Shown in pieces: positions 15,484 to 24,324 of a stretch of 32,539 nt of DNA. Source of the DNA: Oligoflexia bacterium. GTDB lineage: Bacteria; Bdellovibrionota_C; UBA2361; JBGSMV01. Position numbers and translations under genes: made by a program. The stretch covers positions 1-32,539 of the forward strand of contig JAIBBU010000033.1 of the NCBI GenBank assembly GCA_019694515.1. The letters run 5' to 3'. How positions within the stretch are numbered: position 1 is the stretch's first letter; every line of letters starts with the position of its first letter. A model generated the notes under the pieces. The model ran no database searches. It saw only the letters and a program-made list of their open reading frames with translations, and had not been told where the DNA came from.

Positions 15484-16965
15484 ATGGCAGCGCTGATTAT
15501 ATCGGAGCGGGTTCATCTCGCCGTCAATTCCGCCGAAGTTCGACGCTCGCCGGATCCTTGGACAGCATCCCATCCTGGCGAGACGATCTTAAGCGACGGT
15601 AAGCTGGTGATCCCGGGCTTCCGGCGCAATTTGCGGAATCTCGATCGCCAAGTAGGAGAACTATCCAAAGATGCTCTGCAGAATGATCAGATTAGGTACA
15701 ATGTCTCCGATTTCTTGCTTAAGAATCCCGCTGCCGAACCGGAACTTTTTCGGCTCCTGAAATTATGCGATGAGGATGGTCGCGTAGCGCTATCAAACCT
15801 GATGACCCGCCAGCTGCCGAATGGCAAGGCGGCAATTCTAGATCGGGGGATTGATGACCGAACGGTGTTCCAGAATATTGTGGAGCTGGCGACTACGGAA
15901 CTCGCTCCGGATGTCGCCCGATCGCGGCGCACGACTTTAACCGCTTACATCCAGGAGATAGCCAATCCCGGAACGGAACCGCAAGGACTGGGGCCCCTCT
16001 GCCATGAAGCCGCGTTCCAATTCTTAGGCGCATCACGCATGCCGGGAGAGATTTCGCGCTTGAGCTTAGGATTACTTCGTCCGCAAGGCACAGTTCGGCT
16101 GAAAAACGGCGAGCTCCTAAAGCGAGTGCCAGACGCCTTTAGCGCCCCGCTGCGCCGCAAGGCTCGCATTGATCCAGGGCAGGTGCTGCGCGCAGCTCTG
16201 ATGGACTATCTCAGCGGCGATCAGATCGTATACAGCGAAACTGATCAATTTCCGCGTTTCGCAGTCAGCGGGCTACCGGTTGTTACCTCCACCAATGAGC
16301 CGTTTATTGGCACGACCGAATCCCAGAGCAGAAAACTATTTAGTGCGGTGCTGGGAATTAATGTGCGAAGCGTCTATCCCACCTGGTCTGCCACACTGGA
16401 ACAAACCACCGAGCGCTTGCGGAATTACGGTAAGAATCTCATGAAATGGCTGAAAAGCCGGGCGCCCGCGTTTTCCCATCACGCAGCGCCTCACAACCTG
16501 CAGCTGCCGGATGGAGCTGAGATCGGGGCGTCCGATCTGCGGGCCGGCGAGGTTAAGAAACCGCGCGCAATCCTAGATATCCCCCCGACACCTGCCAAAA
16601 GACATTTGCTCAACAACTGGGCATTCGGCCAGGTACTCTCTAGCCTGCACCACTCTGAATATGCCCTGATCGTGCTGCACTGGCGCAATGCTGATCCTGA
16701 TAGCTTGCTTATAAAAGCTAATCGCTGGGGACGCCACACTGTCGCATTTGAACGACTGACTCCGGAACGGATCTACTTTAGAAATTCGCATCTGCGGCTA
16801 GATCTAAAGCCTGGCGCAGAGCTACCGCATCCGCCCCGCATTCTCGAAAATCCGGAAACCGGGGAAGAGAGCATGAGCATCTCCGACTTTCGGGATTATT
16901 TGTCTTATGTGCAAGCAGCGCCGCAGCGCATCGATTTTAAAAAAATCGAGCCGGCGGCTCGCTAG
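15484..16965 (+). CDS. Uncharacterised protein with possible papain-like Cys/His/Asn triad
   Basis: 493 residues, no signal peptide or membrane segments. Residues 50-160 are helical and include LLKLCDEDGRVAL, similar in style to the repeat core of the caspase-like protein. GPLCHEAAFQFLGA places Cys173 at a helix start. Far downstream, NWAFGQVLSSLHHSEYALIVLHW precedes GRHTVAFERLTPERIYFRNS, in which H418 and N434 have the spacing of the His and Asp/Asn in papain/C39-like peptidases (a H, strand, 'ri.y.n' layout). The 245-residue gap would need an insertion. The triad is inferred only from motif setting. Its stop overlaps the convergent downstream gene by four bases. Confidence 0.6.
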   Translation: MAALIISERVHLAVNSAEVRRSPDPWTASHPGETILSDGKLVIPGFRRNLRNLDRQVGELSKDALQNDQIRYNVSDFLLKNPAAEPELFRLLKLCDEDGRVALSNLMTRQLPNGKAAILDRGIDDRTVFQNIVELATTELAPDVARSRRTTLTAYIQEIANPGTEPQGLGPLCHEAAFQFLGASRMPGEISRLSLGLLRPQGTVRLKNGELLKRVPDAFSAPLRRKARIDPGQVLRAALMDYLSGDQIVYSETDQFPRFAVSGLPVVTSTNEPFIGTTESQSRKLFSAVLGINVRSVYPTWSATLEQTTERLRNYGKNLMKWLKSRAPAFSHHAAPHNLQLPDGAEIGASDLRAGEVKKPRAILDIPPTPAKRHLLNNWAFGQVLSSLHHSEYALIVLHWRNADPDSLLIKANRWGRHTVAFERLTPERIYFRNSHLRLDLKPGAELPHPPRILENPETGEESMSISDFRDYLSYVQAAPQRIDFKKIEPAAR

Positions 16966-17336
16966 CTTTGATTCGTTTCGCCGCTGTCGGCGTCGGTCGA
17001 AGGATCTGTCGCTTCTATATTCCGCATGGGATGCTCCCCATTCCTAAGCTGGATTCTAAGTTGATCGGTATTAAAGAGCGGCAATCCGCCGAAATATCGA
17101 TCGAATCGGTCCAAAAATTCACACGCTTCCGCTACCAGGCCTTCCTTTCGAATTGCCGCGGACAGATTTACATAACCGCTCTCCTGATGCTCTTCGAAAA
17201 GCGCCATTATACGTGCGAACGATTGGGGCGTGACGCGCGATCCTTCAAAATGGAATCCCATCTCAAACCAGTGCCGGTGAAGCTCTGGATCGATTTCGTG
17301 GTCATCGCTCGGCAGGTTTGAGCTGGGGTTGGGCAT
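16962..17336 (-). CDS. Small acidic hypothetical protein
   Basis: 124 residues, strongly hydrophilic, with a helical centre (HRHWFEMGFHFEGSRVTPQSFARIMALFEEHQESG, then LSAAIRKEGLVAEACEFLDRFDRYFGG) and disordered ends (DATDPSTDADSGETNQS-like). No family recognised. The opposite strand is also open here, but its product is low-complexity and basic, so I prefer this frame. The stop codon overlaps that of the papain-like gene, with four shared bases. The Shine-Dalgarno is weak. Confidence 0.6.
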   Translation of the reverse strand: MPNPSSNLPSDDHEIDPELHRHWFEMGFHFEGSRVTPQSFARIMALFEEHQESGYVNLSAAIRKEGLVAEACEFLDRFDRYFGGLPLFNTDQLRIQLRNGEHPMRNIEATDPSTDADSGETNQS

Positions 17337-17436
17337 ACTCTAAAAACACCAAATCACGAGAATAAAGGCAGCTTGATGGCTAGATTCTTAGCGCCACGGT
17401 TCTCACCGTTGCCATCAGTTCGAAGCCCGAAGAGAG

Positions 17437-17691
17437 CTATTCCTCCGAATACAGATATTCGTGCCGCCAGAGCCGGTGCTGCTTAACTACCGAGCGCGCC
17501 TTTAATGCTACACCAATCGATAATATTCCCAGCATAAAAAAGGTTGCTGCAACCATCGCTACTAATAGCTGCGGCATTAGCAGTACCAGAATTCCGAGCG
17601 CAATCAGCCCCAGCCCTTGGGCTAAAAAAGTAGTCCAGCCGGTGCTTAATAGTCCTTCGAAGCTATCAAAAAAGAGTGTTCCTTTGATCAT
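17437..17691 (-). CDS. Small two-helix membrane protein
   Basis: Start at ATG 17691, where AAGGAG lies six bases upstream; the longer open frame upstream is not used. The 84-residue product has two hydrophobic helices (FLAQGLGLIALGILVLLMP and LVAMVAATFFMLGILSIGVAL) separated by a short Pro/Gln turn, and a basic/aromatic cytoplasmic tail (KQHRLWRHEYLYSEE). The Gly-rich helix pair is reminiscent of HdeD/DUF308-type helices but only one pair is present. The function is unknown. It is divergent from the threonine dehydrogenase gene. Confidence 0.75.
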   Translation of the reverse strand: MIKGTLFFDSFEGLLSTGWTTFLAQGLGLIALGILVLLMPQLLVAMVAATFFMLGILSIGVALKARSVVKQHRLWRHEYLYSEE

Positions 17692-17933
17692 TCTAGACTC
17701 CTTAGCTGGTAAATAATCATTGCTCTTCCGGATTTCCAGTTCCTCGGCTCGGAAAAATCGAGTCTCCCCGTGTGTTTGTCCATTCTTGAAACTATGACTC
17801 ACGCATGATCAAAGACCCCGGCCGGCGCTATAGCTTTGGATTTGCGGGTGTTGCAAAATATGTGGCGCGATATCGAGAGCTTAGATCGGAAGCCTGCATG
17901 TCGCGAACTCTTAAGCGGGAGAACATAAAGATC

Positions 17934-18989
17934 ATGAATAGACCTACAGTCCTTATTACAGGATCGGGCGGAGAGCTTGGGCATGGGCTGATTCAATATC
18001 TTTCTGCGGAAGGCAAGTACGACATCGTCGGGCTCGATTTGAATGAACCCGCTAACCAGGACGGCATGGGACGCGTTGAGTTTCATAAGGGCGATATCAT
18101 GGATCGCTCCCTGCTCGACTACCTCTTCGACCGTTTCAATTTTGATTACGTGTTTCACCTGGCGGCACTGCTTTCTACCAGCAGCGAGAAGAACCCCGCG
18201 CGGGCCCAGGATATTAATGTAAACGGCACCTTTAATTTGCTAGAACGCGCTCGAAAGTATACCGAGAAACGAACCTCCCCGGTGGTCTTCATGTTTCCCA
18301 GCACCATCGCCGTTTACGGCTTGGGCTCAGTCGCTGAAAAGACCAGAGCTGGAAAGGTAAAAGAAGACCAGTACCTGAGCCCGATCTGCATGTACGGTGT
18401 GAACAAACACTACGTCGAAGAGCTCGGCAGATATTTTTCCACCACCTATGGCATGCTCGAATCCGAGCAGCGCCGTTTGAAACTCGACTTCCGAGCCGTG
18501 CGCTATCCGGGTCTCCTCAGCGCCGACACCATTCCGACCGGGGGAACGAGCGATTATGGACCGGAGATGCTGCACGCAGCTGCACGTGGAATCCCCTACA
18601 GCTGTTTTGTTAAAGCCGAGAGCCGGCTGCCGTTCATGGCTATGCCCGACGCGGTCGACGCTCTGATTCAACTCAGTCGCGCTCCAGCGAAGTCGCTGTC
18701 ACGCCGGGTTTACAACGTGGGAGCGTTCTCCGTAACCGCCGAGGAGATCTATCGCGAAATCCTAAATTATTATCCCGACGCCCAGGTTGACTACCGGATC
18801 GATCCCAAGCGTCTGGAGATCGTAGAAAGCTGGCCGGCTGATATTGATGATTCCCTCGCCCGCCGTGACTGGGGCTGGGCGGCGAAGTATGAATTCAGGA
18901 ACGCTTTTCGGGACTACTTAGTACCTGGCGTACGGAAGCATTACGGAACACGCAAGACCGAGCCGTGCTATGCCGTCGGGCAAGCGTAG
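17934..18989 (+). CDS. L-threonine 3-dehydrogenase, SDR (epimerase-like) type
   Basis: Oxidises L-threonine to 2-amino-3-ketobutyrate with NAD. The extended SDR fold shows the nucleotide-binding GSGGELG near residue 11, the Ser motif PSTIAVYG and the catalytic YGVNK (Tyr-x3-Lys). The diagnostic stretch RYPGLLSADTIPTGGTSDYGPEM, followed by SRLPFMAMPDAVDAL, sets the UDP-galactose-epimerase-like threonine dehydrogenases apart from sugar epimerases. The next gene, kbl, completes the pathway 82 bases downstream on the same strand. ATG 17934 starts right at the Rossmann fold; ATG 17898 (12 residues longer, with GGAAG before it) is an alternative. Zinc-type threonine dehydrogenase is not present in the window. 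Confidence 0.88.
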   Translation: MNRPTVLITGSGGELGHGLIQYLSAEGKYDIVGLDLNEPANQDGMGRVEFHKGDIMDRSLLDYLFDRFNFDYVFHLAALLSTSSEKNPARAQDINVNGTFNLLERARKYTEKRTSPVVFMFPSTIAVYGLGSVAEKTRAGKVKEDQYLSPICMYGVNKHYVEELGRYFSTTYGMLESEQRRLKLDFRAVRYPGLLSADTIPTGGTSDYGPEMLHAAARGIPYSCFVKAESRLPFMAMPDAVDALIQLSRAPAKSLSRRVYNVGAFSVTAEEIYREILNYYPDAQVDYRIDPKRLEIVESWPADIDDSLARRDWGWAAKYEFRNAFRDYLVPGVRKHYGTRKTEPCYAVGQA

Positions 18990-19071
18990 AGATATGATTA
19001 CCGCGCAGATCGGAACCTGTCTGTGCCTCGGCACGACGGGATTCGAATGCATTTCTTAGAGGCAACCTATT

Positions 19072-20265
19072 ATGTTCGATAACGTCAGAGAGTTTTATGC
19101 CGCTGAGCTGGAACGGATTCGCGAGGCTGGCTTGTTTAAGCATGAGCGGGTCATCCAATCACCGCAGTCTGCGCATATTCGGGTAAACGGCAAAGAAGTG
19201 CTGAACTTTTGCGCCAATAACTATCTGGGATTAGCTGACAATCCGATCTTAAAAAATGCTGCCCGCCAAGGCATCGAGGAATACGGTCTGGGATTAGCTT
19301 CGGTCCGCTTTATTTGTGGCACTCAGACTATTCATAAAGAGTTAGAGGAGCGCATCAGCAAATTCCATGGCACCGACGATACCATTTTGTATTCGTCATG
19401 CTTTGATGCCAATGGAGGCATCTTTGAAACTCTCTTGGGCGAAGAAGATGCTATTATTAGCGACGCATTGAATCATGCTTCGATTATCGATGGCATCCGG
19501 CTCTGCAAAGCCAAGCGCTTCCGTTATGACCATGGCGACCTGGGACAGCTTGAGTCTTTCCTAAAACAGGCTCGGACTGAGGGCGCCAAGAAAATCATGA
19601 TTGCGACGGACGGCGTCTTCTCGATGGATGGTCATATTGCGAAACTGGATCAGATTTGCGCGCTGGCTGAAGCGCATGGCGCGATGGTGATGGTGGATGA
19701 ATGTCATGCCACTGGCTTTTTTGGACCGAGCGGTCGCGGTGCCACGGAGCACTGCGGGGCACTCGGTCGGGTGGATGTGATCAGTTCAACATTAGGCAAA
19801 GCGCTGGGAGGCGCTTCGGGCGGCTTCGTCACTGGCCGCAAAGAGCTGATCAGCATGCTGCGCCAGCGCAGCCGCCCATATCTTTTTAGCAACGCCCTGC
19901 CGCCGGCGCTGGTCATGGCGGGGATCGCCTGCATTGAATTGCTATCTAAGAGCGACGATCTGCGGCGTAAGCTGGCAGATAATACCGCGCATTTCCGTTC
20001 CAATCTGACCCGCATGGGATTTGAGATTAAAGATGGAACACATCCGATCGTGCCGGTGATGCTGGGTGATGCGAAATTGGCCGCCGGCATGGCGGACGAT
20101 TTGCTGAATGAAGGCATCTATGTGATCGGATTTTCTTTCCCGGTAGTGCCGGTGGGCCAGGCCCGCATTAGAACCCAGCTCTCTGCGGCTCACAGCAAAG
20201 CCGATCTGGATGCTGCTTTGACGGCCTTCCAGAAGGTGGGTAAAGCACGGGGGATAATACGGTAG
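19072..20265 (+). CDS. kbl: Glycine C-acetyltransferase (2-amino-3-ketobutyrate CoA ligase)
   Basis: 397 residues, full length. A PLP-dependent alpha-oxoamine synthase: [13 protein letters not shown] at the N-terminus, the AVRF-type block [16 protein letters not shown], cofactor residues DECHATG (D209, H212), and the PLP lysine K243 in STLGKALGG. It splits 2-amino-3-ketobutyrate with CoA into glycine and acetyl-CoA. The preceding threonine dehydrogenase supplies its substrate. Other alpha-oxoamine synthases (BioF, HemA, serine palmitoyltransferase) share the fold, but this sequence and its neighbour point to Kbl. GAGG stands nine bases before the ATG. Confidence 0.95.
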   Translation: MFDNVREFYAAELERIREAGLFKHERVIQSPQSAHIRVNGKEVLNFCANNYLGLADNPILKNAARQGIEEYGLGLASVRFICGTQTIHKELEERISKFHGTDDTILYSSCFDANGGIFETLLGEEDAIISDALNHASIIDGIRLCKAKRFRYDHGDLGQLESFLKQARTEGAKKIMIATDGVFSMDGHIAKLDQICALAEAHGAMVMVDECHATGFFGPSGRGATEHCGALGRVDVISSTLGKALGGASGGFVTGRKELISMLRQRSRPYLFSNALPPALVMAGIACIELLSKSDDLRRKLADNTAHFRSNLTRMGFEIKDGTHPIVPVMLGDAKLAAGMADDLLNEGIYVIGFSFPVVPVGQARIRTQLSAAHSKADLDAALTAFQKVGKARGIIR

Positions 20266-20295
20266 TGCTGGGGTCTGTGTGTTAGGCGACTAATC

Positions 20296-20324
20296 TTGAA
20301 TCTTAAACTCAAGAATTGTATTAT
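20296..20324 (+). promoter_or_regulatory. Sigma-70 promoter for sulfurtransferase gene, near-leaderless
   Basis: TTGAAT (20296-20301), a 17-base spacer and TATTAT (20319-20324). The ATG follows eight bases after the -10 box, so the leader would be one or two bases, and no Shine-Dalgarno exists. CTTGA and TCAAG in and just after the -35 box form a small inverted repeat that could be an operator. Confidence 0.6.
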
Positions 20325-20332
20325 CCTCTATT

Positions 20333-21202
20333 ATGAGCACAATTGAGAGCCGCGGCTATAGCAACCCTTCCACATTAGTATCTACCGAATGGGTGCTTAG
20401 CCACCTTAAAGATCCCAATGTACGGGTGGTTGAATCGAACGAAGATCAGCTTCTATATAAGTCCGGGCATATCCCCGGGGCAGTCGAAATTGACTGGACT
20501 CTCGATCTGAATGATCGAACTCGACGCGATTACCTGAACCGCCCCCAATTCGAAGCGCTAATGTCCCGCATCGGAGCCACCCGCGAAACGACTATTGTGT
20601 TTTACGGCGACAAGAACAATTGGTGGGCCTGCTACGCCTTCTGGGTTTTTCAGCTCTTTGGACACACCAACGCCAAGATCATGGATGGCGGCCGGCTGAA
20701 GTGGGAAAAAGATGGCCTCCCTCTGACCAAAGATAAACCTTCGTTCTCCGCCACGAAATACACTGCTTCTGAAAGAAACGATCGACAGTTTAGAATCTTC
20801 CGCGATCAGGTGCTCGAGCATGTTCAGAGCGGACTTCCCTTGGTGGATGTGCGCAGCCCTCAGGAATTCAGCGGCGAGAAATTGCACATGGACGGCTATC
20901 CGAATGAGGGCGCATTACGTGGCGGACACATTCCCGGGGCGAAGAGTGTGCCGTGGGCAAAGGCGATCAATCCCGAAAACGGAACATTTAAGTCAGCTGC
21001 CGAGCTGAAAACAATCTACGAACATGAACAGGGCCTTAATGCCAAACAAGACATTGTGGCCTATTGCCGCATTGGCGAACGCAGCAGCCATACCTGGTTT
21101 GTGCTGAAATATCTGCTGGGCTACGAACACGTTCGTAACTATGACGGAAGCTGGACCGAATGGGGCAATTTGGTGGGCGTTCCGATCGAGAAATCAGTTT
21201 AA
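20333..21202 (+). CDS. sseA: Two-domain sulfurtransferase (thiosulfate/3-mercaptopyruvate)
   Basis: 289 residues with two tandem rhodanese domains. The N-terminal domain (about 10-130) is inactive, as usual; the C-terminal one carries catalytic Cys245 in the loop [13 protein letters not shown]. The CRIGERS loop is typical of actinobacterial-type CysA/SseA sulfurtransferases, so thiosulfate and 3-mercaptopyruvate are both possible donors. It makes a protein persulfide. The sufE gene starts 12 bases after the stop, so sulfur probably passes from this enzyme, or from cysteine desulfurase, to SufE; a similar sseA-sufE pair is known in mycobacteria. I use the symbol sseA loosely, since the true substrate is not decided by sequence. 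Confidence 0.9.
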   Translation: MSTIESRGYSNPSTLVSTEWVLSHLKDPNVRVVESNEDQLLYKSGHIPGAVEIDWTLDLNDRTRRDYLNRPQFEALMSRIGATRETTIVFYGDKNNWWACYAFWVFQLFGHTNAKIMDGGRLKWEKDGLPLTKDKPSFSATKYTASERNDRQFRIFRDQVLEHVQSGLPLVDVRSPQEFSGEKLHMDGYPNEGALRGGHIPGAKSVPWAKAINPENGTFKSAAELKTIYEHEQGLNAKQDIVAYCRIGERSSHTWFVLKYLLGYEHVRNYDGSWTEWGNLVGVPIEKSV

Positions 21203-21214
21203 GGTCCGCCCCCT

Positions 21215-21640
21215 ATGCCCGCCCCTCAAAAGCTCCTCCAGGCGCTGGATGATTTTAGATCGCTTGGCGACCGCGAACTTCAAAGCGAGCTGCTGATCGA
21301 ATACGCAGAGCGCTTCGAGCAGGTGCCAGAAACAGTTGCGAAAAGGCCTTTTGCTAACGAGCATCGGGTGCCTGCCTGCGAGTCCGAAGCCTACGTTTGG
21401 GCGAAAAGATCGGGAGAAGGGGTGCAATTTTATTTTGCCGTCGAGAATCCTCAAGGTATCTCCGCGAAGGCCTTGGCGGTGATCTTGAATGAGACCATTT
21501 CCGGCGCAGGCGTCGAGGAGATCCTGTCGATCTCGGAAGATCTCGTCTACGATCTGTTCGGAAGAAATATCTCGATGGGTAAAGGACAGGGATTGATGGG
21601 AATGGTCCGGATGGTCAAGGCCTTAGCAAAGACGGTTTAG
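21215..21640 (+). CDS. sufE: SufE-like sulfur acceptor protein
   Basis: 141 residues, the usual length. It has the N-terminal helix pair (LLQALDDFRSLGDRELQSELLIEY), the acceptor Cys55 in HRVPACESEAYVW, and the C-terminal strand/helix YFAVENPQGISAKALAVIL. SufE takes persulfide sulfur from SufS (or a related desulfurase) and passes it to the Fe-S scaffold. No sufS or sufBCD is in view, and its only sulfur partner here is the sulfurtransferase 12 bases upstream. AAGG stands ten bases before the ATG, overlapping the end of the previous gene's stop region, so the two are very likely co-transcribed. Confidence 0.9.
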   Translation: MPAPQKLLQALDDFRSLGDRELQSELLIEYAERFEQVPETVAKRPFANEHRVPACESEAYVWAKRSGEGVQFYFAVENPQGISAKALAVILNETISGAGVEEILSISEDLVYDLFGRNISMGKGQGLMGMVRMVKALAKTV

Positions 21641-21730
21641 CAGCAAAACCGACCCGATCCTACATTTGAGATCTGCTTCGGAGCGACCGCTCTCATAATT
21701 GTCGATGTTGCATATTTCGAGGACGGATTT

Positions 21731-21921
21731 TCTGTCATTGCGAGCGAAGCGAAGCAATCCCTACCACTGTGTCTAGGGAGGCTTTGTTCCTTGGTAATTG
21801 CAAGAGTTTCTTACAAGCATGTAAGCCACCGTATTACACAGGAGATTTTCCTAGCTTCGTCAGTAAAGCGTCAATTTCGACTTAAAGTTAGGGTTTGCTT
21901 CGCTTCGCTCGCAATGACAGA
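21731..21921. repeat. MITE-like non-coding repeat element, copy 2
   Basis: Perfect 27-base inverted ends: the left arm (21731-21757) starts TCTGTCATTGCGAGCGAAGC, and the right arm (21895-21921) is its exact complement. The match continues for about five more bases (CCCTA / TAGGG) after one mismatch. Between the arms are about 137 bases without a gene; the interior aligns with the copy at 9530-9772 through AGTTTCTTAC, AGCAT and CGACTTAAAGTTAGGGTT. It fills most of the gap between the convergent sufE and glycosyltransferase genes, where its long stem could also act as a bidirectional terminator. No target duplication is obvious. Confidence 0.85.
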
Positions 21922-21942
21922 GCCGCGCTTGTACCAAGAACC

Positions 21943-23379
21943 TCACCGCCGCCGATACACCCCGATCCCCAAAGCCTGCTCAGGCGCATACAGCGCCAAG
22001 CGCTCGAACCGATCACGAAACCAGCTCTGTTCCTCCATGACTGCCAACTGAAGCCTGCCGCGGGGTGCAATAATCCAATCAGGATCACTCTCCTGCACGA
22101 GCTTAATCGCCCAGGACGTTTCCCGATTGATATCGCCAAATGGCATATTTCTGTCTGCGAGCTCGGCCCGCGCGGAGCTGATAATTTTGAAAGGCAAGGC
22201 GGAATTTAATCCGGAGGAATCAAAGATGTAATTGTCCCCCAGTCCATAGCCTAGAATTCCTGTCTCCCCGAGCAAGACCCGAGCTCGTGCCGGAATGGCC
22301 CCCCCATAGTCGCGTAGAATTTGGCGATAGGCCTGCTCCCTAACTTGGCCCGGGTCCGTCTGCTGTGAGCGGTAAACTGAATTGCCAAGCAGACCCAGGC
22401 ACAGCAGAGAGATTACCCACGTGATACGGCGCGCCGTGAAGTGAGCAGGAAAACGCTCTTTATATAGTAGCGCCAACCCGCCCCATCCCAACACGGCTGT
22501 AATGGCGATGAGCGGAGTAAAGTACCAGTAGAAAATCGGACGCACCCCCGAGAACGAGAGGCCGGCGACATAGAGCGCCTCCCATAGGAGCAAGTAACCG
22601 ATGGAACCGTTGCGACGAGCTAGAAATAGAATTCCTGCTAATCCTCCCACAATCAAGACTAGATCGGGAACGGTTTGGGTCAGGCCCTCAAAGATCATCA
22701 AAAATATTCTGCCAGGGGGCTCAGGATATAATAACCGCTTGGCATAGATTGATTGCGGTACAGGAGAGCCGTATGTGAGGGTCGCATATGCCATCCAGGG
22801 AGCTAGCAGCAGCGCTGCTATGCTCAAAGATCTAACGAGATGGGGCCATGACTCCTTTGCAAAAATAATGGAGACCACTATCAGAGCAAGGACGCCGTCA
22901 GGTCTAAGCATGCAGCTGGCGGCACACAGGCCGCCGGCCAGATAAGGTCTTCTTTTGACCGCCGCGATGATTGCTCCGCATGAGGTCCCGATATAGATCG
23001 TCGTTTCCATACCGGAGAAGACTGCCACCATAACCGGGAAATAAAGCAATGCGGCGCTCGGCAGCAGCAATGCTGCTGACCCAATCGACGGTTGCAGAAA
23101 GATGCGAGCCAAAAGCCAGAAAGTAAGGACTGCGACTAGCGCCGGGAGTAAGTTCGCCAAAATCGAAGGGGCAATTCCGAAATGCGCTCCTGCTCCCAAA
23201 AACAAAGCCCAAAGCGGCGTCGTTACACCCAAAATATTTTCACCGGAATTATAAACCATGCCGTGGCCGCGAGCTAAATTCTCGGCATATCTAAATGTGA
23301 TATAAGCATCATCTACCGGTGGATAGCTAAGTAGATAGCCCGCCACTAGAGCAAGCATTGCGAGTAAGAAACTCTTCAT
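21943..23379 (-). CDS. GT-C family membrane glycosyltransferase (AftB-like)
   Basis: 478 residues with about ten hydrophobic segments. After the first helix comes DDAYITFRYAENLARGHGMVYN with the acidic pair D23-D24, followed by ENILGVTTPLWALFL. This is the first periplasmic loop of GT-C enzymes that use polyprenyl-phosphate sugars, close in style to the mycobacterial AftB arabinosyltransferase group. A soluble C-terminal part of about 110 residues follows (ARARVLLGETGILGYGLGDNYIFDSSG). Donor and acceptor cannot be told. The start codon overlaps the stop of the upstream hydrolase gene (ATGA), which argues for translational coupling. Confidence 0.8.
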   Translation of the reverse strand: MKSFLLAMLALVAGYLLSYPPVDDAYITFRYAENLARGHGMVYNSGENILGVTTPLWALFLGAGAHFGIAPSILANLLPALVAVLTFWLLARIFLQPSIGSAALLLPSAALLYFPVMVAVFSGMETTIYIGTSCGAIIAAVKRRPYLAGGLCAASCMLRPDGVLALIVVSIIFAKESWPHLVRSLSIAALLLAPWMAYATLTYGSPVPQSIYAKRLLYPEPPGRIFLMIFEGLTQTVPDLVLIVGGLAGILFLARRNGSIGYLLLWEALYVAGLSFSGVRPIFYWYFTPLIAITAVLGWGGLALLYKERFPAHFTARRITWVISLLCLGLLGNSVYRSQQTDPGQVREQAYRQILRDYGGAIPARARVLLGETGILGYGLGDNYIFDSSGLNSALPFKIISSARAELADRNMPFGDINRETSWAIKLVQESDPDWIIAPRGRLQLAVMEEQSWFRDRFERLALYAPEQALGIGVYRRR

Positions 23380-24269
23380 CCGATCTCAAGACTAGCAGGC
23401 GATGGCTTCTCTGCTTCGGAAGCCCTTTCAATCCACTCCTTAACACTCCCGACCAGCAGATCGCGGTAAGAGTGAATCACGGCGGGAAAATCGTTATGGC
23501 CAATTCCATCTATCATTACCCAGCGTTTAGGCTCGGAGATCGCTTCAAGAACCCGCTCGCCCATGGTTAGAGGAATGACCTCATCCTGCGAAGCGTGCAG
23601 AACCATTACAGGAAAAGAATGCTGCCTTAAGTATTCAGCCGTGGCAAATCGATCGAAGATTAGAAAGGGCGGCACCAAAATTTCAGGATAGCGTTCACGC
23701 GCCATGGCAAACATGCTGGGAAAGGAGCCCTCCAAAAATAGTCCAGCGGGGCGATGGCGCGAAGCCAAAAGCGCCGCAACGGAGGAGCCTAAGGAATGGC
23801 CCCAAACCACGATTCTTGACTCTGCGGTTCCGCGTTGAATCAACCATTGATATCCTGACTCAGCATCCCGCTGCAGCAGCTCTTCGCTGAGCTTGCCATT
23901 TCCCTGCCCGCTCTTACCGTACATGCGATAGTCAAAAAGCAGCACATCCCAGCCAAAATTGAAAAAGATCGAGGACACCTGGGCAAGTGATGAGAGCACA
24001 GCGCCGTTGCCATGGCAGTAAAAAAGAACCGGCGAATGCTTGCGATCTTTATGCTCGAGCCACCATGCGCTGATCTCAACTCCATCTGATGAGGGAAACT
24101 TGACCTCCTCAAATGCAACTCCGTAATCGGCGGGACTAGCCTTCCCCGGCGGACCGGGATGGTAGATAAAGCTTCGTTGCAAGGCAACAAACGTAATGAG
24201 CACCGCTAAATAGCAGCATATCAGGAAACGAAAGATCGGCTTTAGGCGCATTGTAAAAAACAATGACAT
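23376..24269 (-). CDS. Membrane-anchored alpha/beta hydrolase (BEM46/ABHD13-like)
   Basis: Start at ATG 24269 (297 residues); ATG 24251 six codons on is equally possible, and a TTG further up is unlikely. A single N-terminal hydrophobic helix (RFLICCYLAVLITFVAL) is a signal anchor, followed by QRSFIYHPGPPG, typical of this group. The hydrolase fold has the oxyanion motif HGNG (86-89), nucleophile S159 in GHSLGSS, D229 in SQDEVIP and H258 in GIGHND. The triad is therefore complete. The substrate is unknown; relatives include lipid esterases and depalmitoylases. It overlaps the glycosyltransferase gene by four bases and is divergent from the Cys-rich secreted protein gene. Confidence 0.85.
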   Translation of the reverse strand: MSLFFTMRLKPIFRFLICCYLAVLITFVALQRSFIYHPGPPGKASPADYGVAFEEVKFPSSDGVEISAWWLEHKDRKHSPVLFYCHGNGAVLSSLAQVSSIFFNFGWDVLLFDYRMYGKSGQGNGKLSEELLQRDAESGYQWLIQRGTAESRIVVWGHSLGSSVAALLASRHRPAGLFLEGSFPSMFAMARERYPEILVPPFLIFDRFATAEYLRQHSFPVMVLHASQDEVIPLTMGERVLEAISEPKRWVMIDGIGHNDFPAVIHSYRDLLVGSVKEWIERASEAEKPSPASLEIG

Positions 24270-24324
24270 GAACCGGAGAGGCGACAAAGGGCCAATTATC
24301 ACTGCCAACGCCGCAATGCAGGTG

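Noticed and set aside
16968..17321. Plus-strand open frame opposite the small acidic protein gene
   Set aside because: The minus-strand product has a coherent helical, acidic composition, while this one is basic and patternless; only one can be real.
19030..19055. GGGATTCGAATGC resembling a tRNA T-arm before kbl
   Set aside because: No cloverleaf can be built from the preceding 60 bases, and the kbl ribosome-binding region follows.
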